From Geopseudomonas sagittaria (GTDB lineage Bacteria > Pseudomonadota > Gammaproteobacteria > Pseudomonadales > Pseudomonadaceae): DNA of 64,000 nucleotides. Below, piece after piece: positions 56,263 through 64,000 of this stretch. The stretch is taken from NCBI RefSeq assembly GCF_900115715.1, contig NZ_FOXM01000004.1:62001-126000 (forward strand). Direction: 5' to 3'. Under the pieces are notes generated by a model. It searched no databases, was not told the origin of the DNA, and worked only from the letters and a program-made list of their open reading frames with translations. The translations under genes were made by a program, and so were the position numbers. Positions within the stretch are counted from its first letter, which is position 1. Every line of letters starts with the position of its first letter.

Positions 56263-57390
56263 ATGCCCCAGTTCGTCACCCCCTTCGCCAGCCTCGACCT
56301 GCTGCGCCAGCCCGAACAGCGCCACGACCCGCTGCAGGCCTTCGACGCCGCCGACGAGTACCTGCTCGAGCACCTGCACGAACAGGGCCTCGCCGCGGGC
56401 AGCCGCGTGCTGCTGCTCAACGACGGCTTCGGCGCGCTGGCCTGCGCGCTGGCCGCCCATGCCACGGTGCTCAGCAGCGGCGACTCGTTCCTCGGCGCCC
56501 TGGCGCTGCACAAGAACCTGGCGCGCAACGGCCTGGCGACGGACGCCGTGCAGTTCGTCCCGGCCAACGCGCGCGCCGAGGGGCCGTTCGACGTGGTGTT
56601 GATCCGCGTGCCGAAGACCCTGGCGCTGCTCGAGGAACAGCTGATCCGCCTGCACGGCCAACTGGCCCCCGGCGCGCGGGTGATCGCCGCCGGCATGGTC
56701 AAGCACCTGCCGCGCGCCGCCGGCGAACTGCTGGAAAAATACATCGGCCCGGTGCAGGCCTCGCTGGCGGTGAAGAAGGCGCGCCTGCTCAGCGCCAGCC
56801 CCGAGGCCAGGCCGGCGCCGCAGTCGCCCTACCCGAGCCGCTACCGGCTGGACAGCCCGCCGCTTGAGCTGGTCAACTACGCCAACGTGTTCTGCCGCGA
56901 GGGTCTGGACATCGGCACCCGCGCCTTCCTGCCGCACCTGCCGGTGGGCCTGGGCGCGGCGCGGGTGGCCGACCTGGGCTGCGGCAACGGCGTGCTGGCG
57001 ATCGTCAGCGCGCTGGACAATCCGCACGCCAGCTACCTGCTGCTCGACGAGTCGTTCATGGCCGTGCAGTCGGCCGCGGAGAACTGGCGCACGGCGCTGG
57101 GCGAGCGGCCGGTGGAGCTGCGCGCCGCCGACGGCCTGGCCGGCCAGCCGGCCGACTCGCTGGACGTGGTGCTGTGCAATCCGCCGTTCCACCAGCAGCA
57201 GGTGGTCGGCGACTTCCTCGCCTGGCGCATGTTCAAGCAGGCGCATGCCGCGCTGGTGCGCGGCGGCGAGCTGTGGATCGTCGGCAACCGCCACCTCGGC
57301 TACCACGCCAAGCTCAAGCGCCTGTTCCGCGAGGTCGAGCAGGTGGCGGCCAACCCGAAGTTCGTCATCCTCAAGGCGCGCAAGGGCTGA
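56263..57390 (+). CDS. rlmG: 23S rRNA m2G1835 methyltransferase RlmG
   Basis: RlmG methylates guanine 1835 of 23S rRNA (E. coli numbering). The 375-residue product is close to E. coli RlmG (378). The non-catalytic N-terminal domain (1-190) is followed by a Rossmann domain with the SAM motif VADLGCGNGVLAI and the catalytic NPPF at 306-309. The related RsmC would be shorter (about 340) and differs at the N terminus. ATG at 56263 is preceded by a possible -10 (TATAGC). Confidence 0.9.
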   Translation: MPQFVTPFASLDLLRQPEQRHDPLQAFDAADEYLLEHLHEQGLAAGSRVLLLNDGFGALACALAAHATVLSSGDSFLGALALHKNLARNGLATDAVQFVPANARAEGPFDVVLIRVPKTLALLEEQLIRLHGQLAPGARVIAAGMVKHLPRAAGELLEKYIGPVQASLAVKKARLLSASPEARPAPQSPYPSRYRLDSPPLELVNYANVFCREGLDIGTRAFLPHLPVGLGAARVADLGCGNGVLAIVSALDNPHASYLLLDESFMAVQSAAENWRTALGERPVELRAADGLAGQPADSLDVVLCNPPFHQQQVVGDFLAWRMFKQAHAALVRGGELWIVGNRHLGYHAKLKRLFREVEQVAANPKFVILKARKG

Positions 57391-57554
57391 GCAGCGGACA
57401 ATTGGTCGGACCAGGCTAGGTCTGCAGGGGTTTCCCCCGTACAATCCCGCCCCCCGCGCGCGGCTCCGCTCCACGCCAGCAGCAATGGACGGCGCTGTGC
57501 TCGCCTTGCGGTCCGCGGCGCCGGCGCATCCGGAACAGCTTCGAGGCTCAGCCA

Positions 57555-58775
57555 TTGAACAACACCCCCACCCCACGCCCGCTGCTGCAGCGCCTGGCGC
57601 GCACCAGCCTGATCGCGCAGATCTGCATCGGCCTGATCGCCGGCAGCCTGTTGGCCGCGTTCTTCCCTGACGCGGCGCGCTCCGTCGGCTTCGTCGGCAA
57701 CCTGTTCGTCACCGCGCTCAAGGCCGTGGCCCCGGCGCTGGTCTTCCTGCTGGTCACCTCGGCCATCGCCAGTCACAAGCGCGGCCAGCCCACCCACATT
57801 CGTCCGGTGCTGATCCTCTACCTGATCAGCACCCTGGCGGCCGCGGCGGTCGCCGTGACTGCCAGCTTCCTGTTCCCCTCGACCCTGAGCCTGACCACCC
57901 AGGGTATCGACGCCAGCGCACCGGGCAGCATCGGCGAGGTGCTGGCCGGGCTGCTGCAGAGCCTGCTGGTCAACCCGGTGGACGCCCTGCTCAACGGCAA
58001 CTTCATCGGCATCCTGGCCTGGGCCATCGGCCTGGGCGTGGCGCTGCGCCATGGCAGCGAGACCACCCGCGGGGTGATCCACGACCTGGCCAAGGGCGTC
58101 TCGGCCATCGTCCACGTGGTGATCCGCTTCGCGCCCCTCGGCGCCTTCGGCCTGGTCGCCGCGGCCCTGGCGGAAACCGGCCTGGACGCGCTGCTCGGCT
58201 ATGCCCGCCTGCTGGCGGTACTGGTCGGCTGCATGCTGTTCGTGGCCCTGGTGGTCAACCCGCTCATCGTGTTCTGGAAGATCGGCCGCAACCCCTATCC
58301 GCTGGTGTTCACCTGCCTGCGCGAGAGCGGCCTGACCGCCTTCTTCACCCGCAGCTCGGCGGCCAACATCCCGGTCAACCTGCAGCTGTGCGAGCGCCTG
58401 GGCCTGCACGAGGACACCTACTCGGTATCGATCCCGCTGGGCGCCACCATCAACATGGCCGGCGCCGCCATCACCATCAGCGTGCTGACCCTCGCCGCGG
58501 TGAACACCCTGGGCATCGCCGTGGACATCCCCAGCGCGCTGCTGCTGTGCGTGGTCGCCTCGCTCAGCGCCGCCGGCGTTTCCGGCGTGGCCGGCGGCTC
58601 GCTGCTGCTGATCCCGCTGGCCGCCGGCCTGTTCGGCATCCCCGCCGAGGTGGCCATGCAGGTGGTGGCGATCGGCTTCATCATCAGCATCGTGCAGGAC
58701 TCCACCGAGACCGCGCTGAACTCCTCCACCGACGTGCTGCTCACCGCCGCGGCCTGCATGGCGCGCAAGCGCTGA
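57555..58775 (+). CDS. sstT: Serine/threonine:Na+ symporter SstT
   Basis: A sodium-coupled serine/threonine importer of the DAACS family. The 406-residue protein has about eight membrane helices and the SstT signatures [17 protein letters not shown] (hairpin 1 region), [11 protein letters not shown] (TM7) and [15 protein letters not shown]. The start is TTG at 57555 because no ATG or GTG is available before the conserved [14 protein letters not shown]; a CGAGG lies about ten bases upstream. Confidence 0.93.
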   Translation: MNNTPTPRPLLQRLARTSLIAQICIGLIAGSLLAAFFPDAARSVGFVGNLFVTALKAVAPALVFLLVTSAIASHKRGQPTHIRPVLILYLISTLAAAAVAVTASFLFPSTLSLTTQGIDASAPGSIGEVLAGLLQSLLVNPVDALLNGNFIGILAWAIGLGVALRHGSETTRGVIHDLAKGVSAIVHVVIRFAPLGAFGLVAAALAETGLDALLGYARLLAVLVGCMLFVALVVNPLIVFWKIGRNPYPLVFTCLRESGLTAFFTRSSAANIPVNLQLCERLGLHEDTYSVSIPLGATINMAGAAITISVLTLAAVNTLGIAVDIPSALLLCVVASLSAAGVSGVAGGSLLLIPLAAGLFGIPAEVAMQVVAIGFIISIVQDSTETALNSSTDVLLTAAACMARKR

Positions 58776-58819
58776 GTCCTCGCCGTGCCGGCGCGCTTTG
58801 CTATGATGCGCGCCTGTAA

Positions 58820-58841
58820 TTCCGGGGCTGTGGCCCCGGAA
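58820..58841 (+). other. Hairpin in the trmA leader
   Basis: Arms TTCCGGGGC and GCCCCGGAA (9 bp) with loop TGTG, 41 bases before trmA, following a TATGAT -10-like sequence (58802-58807). Confidence 0.5.
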
Positions 58842-58882
58842 GTTCCCACCCGGGCCGCAGCCCCGCATTCCATGAGCGACCG

Positions 58883-59962
58883 ATGTCCCAGTTCGATCCG
58901 ACCCACTACGCCGCCCAGCTTGCCGAGAAGAAGGCCCGCCTGCAGACCCTGCTGGCGCCGTTCGATGCCCCCGAGCCGGAAGTGTTCGACTCGCCCGGCG
59001 AGCACTACCGCCTGCGCGCCGAGTTCCGCCTGTGGCGCGAGGGCGAGGATCGCCACTACGCCATGTTCGCCGCCGGCGACAAGCACACGCCGATCCTGCT
59101 GGAGGATTTCCCGGTCGCCAGCCAGCGCATCAACGCGCTGATGCCGCGCCTCAAGGCCGCCTGGGCCGACCCGGTCATCGGCTTCAAGCTGTTCCAGGTC
59201 GAGTTCCTCACCACCCTGGCCGGCGATGCGCTGATCACCCTGTGCTATCATCGCCCGCTGGACGACGCCTGGCGGGTGGCCGCCGAGGGCGTCGCCGCCG
59301 AGCTGGGCGTCAGCCTGGTCGGCCGTTCGCGCGGCAAGCGCATCGTCATCGGCAAAGACTATGTGGAAGAGGAGCTGCTGGTCGCCGGGCGGACCTTCCG
59401 CTACCGCCAGCCGGAAGGCGCCTTCACCCAGCCCAACGGCCTCGTCTGCCAGAAGATGCTCAACTGGGCCTTCGACGCCCTCGGCGAGCGCGACGACGAC
59501 CTGCTCGAGCTGTACTGCGGCAACGGCAACTTCACCCTGCCGCTGTCCACTCGCGTGCGCCGCGTGCTGGCCACCGAGATCAGCAAGAGCTCGGTGAACG
59601 CCGCGCTGGCCAACCTGGCCGACAACGGCATCGACAACATCGAGCTGGTGCGCCTGTCCGCCGAGGAACTGACCCAGGCGCTCAACGAGGTGCGCCCGTT
59701 CCGCCGCCTGGCCGGCATCGACCTGAAGGGCTACCAGTTCGGCAGCGTGTTCGTCGACCCGCCGCGCGCCGGCATGGACCCGGACACCTGCGAGCTGACC
59801 CGGCGCTTCGAGCGCATCCTGTACATCTCCTGCAACCCGGAGACCCTGGCCGCCAACCTCGCCCAGCTCAACGACACCCACCGCATCGTGCGCTGCGCGC
59901 TGTTCGACCAGTTCCCCTGGACCCACCACATGGAAAGCGGCGTGCTGCTCGAGCGGCGCTGA
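58883..59962 (+). CDS. trmA: tRNA (uracil-5-)-methyltransferase TrmA
   Basis: TrmA makes ribothymidine at position 54 of the tRNA T-loop. The 359-residue protein has the SAM site [15 protein letters not shown], the VDPPRAGMD motif and the nucleophile Cys317 in [11 protein letters not shown], plus the general base Glu in MESGVLLER. No iron-sulfur cluster motif is present, consistent with TrmA rather than RlmD/RlmC. Confidence 0.97.
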   Translation: MSQFDPTHYAAQLAEKKARLQTLLAPFDAPEPEVFDSPGEHYRLRAEFRLWREGEDRHYAMFAAGDKHTPILLEDFPVASQRINALMPRLKAAWADPVIGFKLFQVEFLTTLAGDALITLCYHRPLDDAWRVAAEGVAAELGVSLVGRSRGKRIVIGKDYVEEELLVAGRTFRYRQPEGAFTQPNGLVCQKMLNWAFDALGERDDDLLELYCGNGNFTLPLSTRVRRVLATEISKSSVNAALANLADNGIDNIELVRLSAEELTQALNEVRPFRRLAGIDLKGYQFGSVFVDPPRAGMDPDTCELTRRFERILYISCNPETLAANLAQLNDTHRIVRCALFDQFPWTHHMESGVLLERR

Positions 59963-60073
59963 GCCACAGCAGTATCTGTCGCAAAATCCTCTACACAGGC
60001 CCGCCAGGCCCCGTGGCGCCCGCCGGGGGCGCCGTGCTAGCTTGATCTGGATAACAACATCAGGAATCCCCCC

Positions 60074-60847
60074 ATGGCCGCAGCCATTCCGGCACTGGAA
60101 ATCCGCAACCTGCACAAACGCTACGGCGACCTCGAGGTGCTCAAGGGCATCTCGCTGACCGCCAACGACGGCGACGTCATTTCCATCCTCGGTTCCTCCG
60201 GCTCCGGCAAGTCGACCTTCCTGCGCTGCATCAACCTGCTGGAGAGCCCGTACCAGGGGCAGATCTTCGTCGCCGGCGAGGAACTCAAGCTCAAGCCGGG
60301 CAAGGACGGCGAGCTGGTCGCCGCCGACAGCAAGCAGATCAACCGCCTGCGCAGCCAGCTCGGCTTCGTGTTCCAGAACTTCAACCTCTGGCCGCACATG
60401 AGCATTCTCGACAACATCATCGAGGCGCCGCGCCGCGTGCTGGGCCTGAGCAAGGCCGAGGCCAGCGAGCGCGCCGAGGCGCTGCTGGCCAAGGTCGGCA
60501 TCGCCGACAAGCGCCACAGCTACCCGACCCAGCTGTCCGGCGGCCAGCAGCAGCGCGCGGCCATCGCCCGCACCCTGTGCATGGAACCCAAGGTCATCCT
60601 GTTCGACGAGCCGACCTCGGCGCTCGACCCGGAGATGGTCCAGGAAGTGCTCAACGTGATCCGTGCATTGGCCGAGGAAGGCCGCACCATGCTGCTGGTC
60701 ACCCACGAGATGAACTTCGCCCGCCAGGTGTCCAGCGAGGTGGTGTTCCTCCACCAGGGCCTGGTCGAGGAGCAGGGGCCGCCGGACCAGGTGTTCGGCA
60801 ACCCGAACTCGGAGCGCTGCCGCCAGTTCATGTCTAGCCTCAAATAA
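60074..60847 (+). CDS. Polar amino acid ABC transporter ATPase (HisP/AotP-like)
   Basis: The ATPase of a periplasmic-binding-protein-dependent transporter. It has 257 residues, with Walker A GSSGSGKST at 40-48, signature LSGGQQQRAAIARTL and Walker B VILFDEPTSALD. The specific insert KPGKDGELVAADSKQINRLR is typical of the HisP group. The next three genes supply the binding protein and two permeases, so it is a complete histidine/arginine/lysine-type importer; which amino acid is transported is unknown. Confidence 0.95.
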   Translation: MAAAIPALEIRNLHKRYGDLEVLKGISLTANDGDVISILGSSGSGKSTFLRCINLLESPYQGQIFVAGEELKLKPGKDGELVAADSKQINRLRSQLGFVFQNFNLWPHMSILDNIIEAPRRVLGLSKAEASERAEALLAKVGIADKRHSYPTQLSGGQQQRAAIARTLCMEPKVILFDEPTSALDPEMVQEVLNVIRALAEEGRTMLLVTHEMNFARQVSSEVVFLHQGLVEEQGPPDQVFGNPNSERCRQFMSSLK

Positions 60848-60908
60848 CAACTCGGCCCAAGCGCCTGCCGCACGGCCGGCGACGGAAAGCCTACAAGGAG
60901 CCCTACCC

Positions 60909-61661
60909 ATGAAAATCCGCAACTCGCTGCTGGCCGTGGCCGCAGCCCTGGTGTTCGCAGCCCCGGCGCTGGCCGCCGACAAGCTGCGCATCGGTACCGA
61001 AGGCGCCTACCCGCCCTTCAACCAGATCGACGCCAGCGGCAACGTGACCGGCTTCGACGTGGAGATCGCCAAGGCGCTGTGCGTGAAGATGCAGGCCGAG
61101 TGCGAGATCGTCACCTCCGACTGGGACGGCATCATCCCGGCGCTCAACGCCAAGAAGTTCGACTTCATCGCCGCCTCCATGTCGATCACCGACGAGCGCA
61201 AGCAGGCGGTCGACTTCACCGACCCCTACTACACCAACAAGCTGCAGTTCATCGCGCCCAAGTCGGTCGACTTCAAGACCGACGAGGCGAGCCTGGACGG
61301 CAAGGTGATCGGCGCCCAGCGTGCCACCATCGCCGGTACCTGGCTGGAGGACAACCTCGGCGACGTGGTCGAGGTGAAGCTCTACGACACCCAGGAGAAT
61401 GCCTACCTCGATCTGGCCAGCGGCCGCGTCGACGGCGTGCTGGCCGACAAGCTGGTCAACTGGGAGTGGCTGAAGAGCGACGCCGGCAAGGACTTCGAGT
61501 TCAAGGGCGAGCCGGTGTTCGACGACGACAAGATCGGCATCGCCGTACGCAAGGGCGACGACGCCCTGCGCGAGCGGCTCAACAGCGCGCTGCAGGCGAT
61601 CGTCGAGGACGGCACCTACCAGCAGATCAACGCCAAGTACTTCCCCTTCAGCATCTACTGA
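60909..61661 (+). CDS. Polar amino acid periplasmic binding protein
   Basis: A 250-residue solute-binding protein of family 3. Signal peptide MKIRNSLLAVAAALVFAAPA LA (cleavage about 22/23) then ADKLRIGTEGAYPPFN. The DERKQAVDFTDPYY hinge region and the GEPVFDDDKIGIAVRKGDD segment match HisJ/LAO/ArgT-like proteins. AAGGAG precedes the ATG. Confidence 0.95.
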   Translation: MKIRNSLLAVAAALVFAAPALAADKLRIGTEGAYPPFNQIDASGNVTGFDVEIAKALCVKMQAECEIVTSDWDGIIPALNAKKFDFIAASMSITDERKQAVDFTDPYYTNKLQFIAPKSVDFKTDEASLDGKVIGAQRATIAGTWLEDNLGDVVEVKLYDTQENAYLDLASGRVDGVLADKLVNWEWLKSDAGKDFEFKGEPVFDDDKIGIAVRKGDDALRERLNSALQAIVEDGTYQQINAKYFPFSIY

Positions 61662-61708
61662 GCCCGTAGCGGCGCGCCATCGCCACGCTGGCGCGCCGCC
61701 GACAAACC

Positions 61709-62404
61709 ATGATTCCTGACCTTCAAGGCTTCGGGCCGGCGCTGGCCGCCGGCACCTGGATGACCATCAAGCTGTCCCTCGCTGCCGTCAGCGTCGGGCT
61801 GCTCCTCGGCCTGCTCGGCGCCCTCGCCAAGACCTCGGCCAACCTGCCCCTGCGCCTGCTCGGTGGCGGCTACACCACGCTGGTGCGCGGCGTGCCGGAA
61901 ACCCTCTGGGTGCTGATGATCTACTACGGCACGGTGAGCGGCCTGAACGCCGTCGGCGCGCCGCTCGGCTACCCCGAGCTGGCCCTCGACCCGTTCGCCG
62001 CCGGCACCCTGGCGCTCGGCCTGTGCTTCGGCGCCTACGCCACCGAGGTGTTCCGCGGCGCGCTGCTGGCCATCCCCAGGGGCCAGCGCGAGGCCGGCCA
62101 GGCGCTGGGCCTGTCCGGCATGCGGATCTTCTGGCGCATCATCCTGCCGCAGCTGTGGCGCACCGCGCTGCCCGGCCTCGGCAACCTGTACATGATCCTG
62201 CTCAAGGACACCGCGCTGGTGTCGCTGATCTCCCTGGAAGAGATCATGCGCAAGGCCGGCATCGCCTCCAACGCCACCAAGGCGCCCTTCACCTTCTACA
62301 TGAGCGCCGCGGCCATCTACCTCGCCCTCACCGTGATCGTCATGCTGGTCCTCAATCATCTGGAAAAACGCGCCGGCCGCGGCATCGCGAGGAACGAGCT
62401 ATGA
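61709..62404 (+). CDS. Amino acid ABC transporter permease (HisQ-like)
   Basis: A 231-residue inner-membrane permease with five helices and the EAA-type loop REAGQALGLSGMRIFWRIILPQ that contacts the ATPase. Its stop overlaps the start of the second permease by four bases. Confidence 0.93.
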   Translation: MIPDLQGFGPALAAGTWMTIKLSLAAVSVGLLLGLLGALAKTSANLPLRLLGGGYTTLVRGVPETLWVLMIYYGTVSGLNAVGAPLGYPELALDPFAAGTLALGLCFGAYATEVFRGALLAIPRGQREAGQALGLSGMRIFWRIILPQLWRTALPGLGNLYMILLKDTALVSLISLEEIMRKAGIASNATKAPFTFYMSAAAIYLALTVIVMLVLNHLEKRAGRGIARNEL

Positions 62405-63093
62405 GCGGCTGGGAACTGCTGGTCAAGTGGACGCCGAAGATGCTCGACGGCGTCGCCCTGACCCTCGAGCTGGTGGCGATCGCCGTGGTCGCCGGACTGC
62501 TGCTGGCCCTGCCGCTGGGCATCGGCCGCGCCTCGCGGCACTGGCACGTGCGCGCCCTGCCTTCGGCGTACATCTTCTTCTTCCGCGGCACGCCGCTGCT
62601 GCTGCAGCTGTTCATCGTCTACTACGGCCTGGCGCAGTTCCCGGCGGTGCGCCAGAGCGTGCTGTGGCCGTTCCTGCGCGACCCGTACTGGTGCGCGCTG
62701 CTGACCATGACCCTGCACACCGCGGCCTACATCGCCGAGATCATGCGCGGAGCGATCCACACCGTGCCGGTCGGCGAGGTGGAGGCGGCGCGCGCGCTGG
62801 GCATGTCGAAGCGCCAGACGCTGTGGCACATCATCCTGCCACGCGCGGCGCGCATCGGCCTGCCGGCCTACACCAACGAAGTGATCCTGATGCTCAAGGC
62901 CAGCGCGGTGGTCTACACCGTGACCCTCTACGACATCATGGGCATGGCCAAGACCATCAGCTCGCGCACCTACGAGCAGATGTTCTTCTTCGTCTACGCC
63001 GGGGCGCTGTACCTGATCATCACCATCGGTCTGACCTGGATCTTCCGCGGCATCGAGCGCTGGCTGCGGGTGGACGCGGCGCGGGGACGCTGA
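62401..63093 (+). CDS. Amino acid ABC transporter permease (HisM-like)
   Basis: The partner permease, 230 residues, with five helices and the EAA loop VEAARALGMSKRQTLWHIILP. Start overlaps the previous gene (ATGA), so the pair is coupled. The methyltransferase gene begins eight bases later. Confidence 0.93.
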   Translation: MSGWELLVKWTPKMLDGVALTLELVAIAVVAGLLLALPLGIGRASRHWHVRALPSAYIFFFRGTPLLLQLFIVYYGLAQFPAVRQSVLWPFLRDPYWCALLTMTLHTAAYIAEIMRGAIHTVPVGEVEAARALGMSKRQTLWHIILPRAARIGLPAYTNEVILMLKASAVVYTVTLYDIMGMAKTISSRTYEQMFFFVYAGALYLIITIGLTWIFRGIERWLRVDAARGR

Positions 63094-63101
63094 GGCTGGC
63101 C

Positions 63102-64000
63102 GTGTCCGAGATCCTCCAAGGCCCCCTGCTGCGCCAGCGCTTCGCCGAACTGGAGGCCTTCCTGCTCGCCCACCAGGCGCTGTGGCGCGAGAAGCCGTTC
63201 GTCCAGCGCACGCTGGCCTGGGAAGCCGCGCACCCGGCGCTGGCCGGCTGGCTGCGCGGGCGCAGCCTGGAGCAGGCCGAGGCGCTGCACAACCATCCCG
63301 AACAGCTGCTGGACGCTCCGGCGCCATTCCCGGAGCTCGCCGCTCGCGCCGCCGAACTGGCCGCGGTCGGCCCGCTGCCGGCCGCCGCGCTGGCCAGCCT
63401 GCCGGCGTCGTTCAGCGTCGACGTGCCGGGACGCAAGTGGCAGCAGATCGACGCCTTCGCCGCCAGCCTGGACTTCCGCCAGCCGGTCCACCACTGGCTC
63501 GACTGGTGTGCCGGCAAGGGCCACCTGGGCCGCCGCCTGGCGCATGCCGGCACGCCGCTGACCTGTCTGGAATACGATGCCGCGCTGGTCGCCGACGGCC
63601 AGCGCCTGAGCCGGCGCCTGGCGCTGGACGCCCGGCACCTCGAGCAGGATGTGCTGGCCGCCAGCGCCGAAGGCCACCTGCACGCCGAGCACACCCCGGT
63701 GGCCCTGCACGCCTGCGGCGCGCTGCACATGCGCCTGCTGCAGCTGGCCAGCCGCGGCGGCTGCCGCCAGCTGGCGGTGGCGCCGTGCTGCTACAACCGC
63801 ATCGACGCAGAGCTCTACGCGCCGCTGTCACAGCTCGCCCAGGCCTCGCCGCTGCTGCTCGGCCGCGACGACCTCGGCCTGCCGCTGCAGGAAACCGTCA
63901 CCGCCGGCAGCCGCGTGCGCCGCCAGCGCGACCACTCGATGGCCCGCCGGCTGGCCTTCGACTACCTGCAGCGCGAGCTGCGCGGGGTGGACGCCTACCT
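63102..64000 (+). CDS. SAM-dependent methyltransferase, N-terminal part (cut by window edge)
   Basis: An open frame of 299 codons running off the window, starting with GTG at 63102, with GAGG seven bases before it. The protein has a methyltransferase domain like PF13679: DWCAGKGHLGRRLA is the SAM motif I (about residue 133), then CLEYDAALVADG, LHACGALH and APCCYN. The N-terminal 120 residues are helical and specific to this group. It directly follows the transporter genes and is probably in the same transcript. The substrate is unknown. Confidence 0.85.
   Translation, partial: MSEILQGPLLRQRFAELEAFLLAHQALWREKPFVQRTLAWEAAHPALAGWLRGRSLEQAEALHNHPEQLLDAPAPFPELAARAAELAAVGPLPAAALASLPASFSVDVPGRKWQQIDAFAASLDFRQPVHHWLDWCAGKGHLGRRLAHAGTPLTCLEYDAALVADGQRLSRRLALDARHLEQDVLAASAEGHLHAEHTPVALHACGALHMRLLQLASRGGCRQLAVAPCCYNRIDAELYAPLSQLAQASPLLLGRDDLGLPLQETVTAGSRVRRQRDHSMARRLAFDYLQRELRGVDAY

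Overview
The window is ordinary, densely packed core chromosome from a high-GC gammaproteobacterium, almost certainly a Pseudomonas or close relative (Pseudomonadaceae). Reasons: carAB-dapB-dnaJ-dnaK-grpE/recN/fur/bamE/smpB lie in the order I recall for P. aeruginosa; nuoC and nuoD are fused; the lactate locus is lldR/lldP-lldD-dld; proteins match Pseudomonas sequences closely; third codon positions are overwhelmingly G or C. I cannot name the species. I saw no tRNA, rRNA, CRISPR array, insertion sequence, prophage or other island, and about 90% of the window is coding.

Layout. 1-6519 (minus): grpE, dnaK, dnaJ, dapB, carA and the start of carB, with two heat-shock (sigma-32) promoters and an attenuator-like leader before carA. 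6689-8362: recN, SOS-controlled, divergent from grpE. 8435-10954: fur/bamE, ratA-rnfH and smpB. 11011-17884: lactate uptake and oxidation (lldR repressor, lldP permease, lldD L-lactate and dld D-lactate dehydrogenase) with a palindromic operator. 18208-33102: the complete 13-gene nuoA-N operon for respiratory complex I. 33174-33286: a REP-type inverted doublet at the end of nuo. 33298-36871 (minus): rplU-rpmA, obgE, proB, creA. 37115-38083: ispB. 38169-42127 (minus): FklB, then a small operon of DUF2256, an iron-sulfur photolyase/cryptochrome and DUF6482 behind a TGTACA-repeat operator, then UPF0114 and an unknown gene. 42337-47842: a Lon-family protease, a GreA/B-like factor, a DksA-like factor and a Rec-Rec-GGDEF diguanylate cyclase. 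47916-55127: ettA, glyA, radA, a YdcH-like protein, mscL, a TerC/CBS/CorC membrane protein. 55415-64000: ferredoxin-NADP reductase, rlmG, sstT, trmA, a four-gene polar amino-acid ABC transporter and a truncated methyltransferase.

How the genes work together. Lactate dehydrogenases feed electrons to quinone next to the NADH dehydrogenase operon; ispB makes the quinone side chain. The heat-shock genes and recN share one control region where sigma-32 and LexA signals sit back to back. Several genes act on translation or transcription (smpB, rplU, rpmA, obgE, ettA, rlmG, trmA, GreA/B-like and DksA-like factors).

I found no convincing wholly new system. The best leads are regulatory: the putative light-responsive (LitR/CarH-type) photolyase operon, the carA leader peptide whose own codons form the terminator, the 14-bp inverted repeat at the nuo transcription start, and the 24-bp perfect hairpin between mscL and the terC-like gene. 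Promoter and operator calls are by eye; comparisons with other species are from memory.
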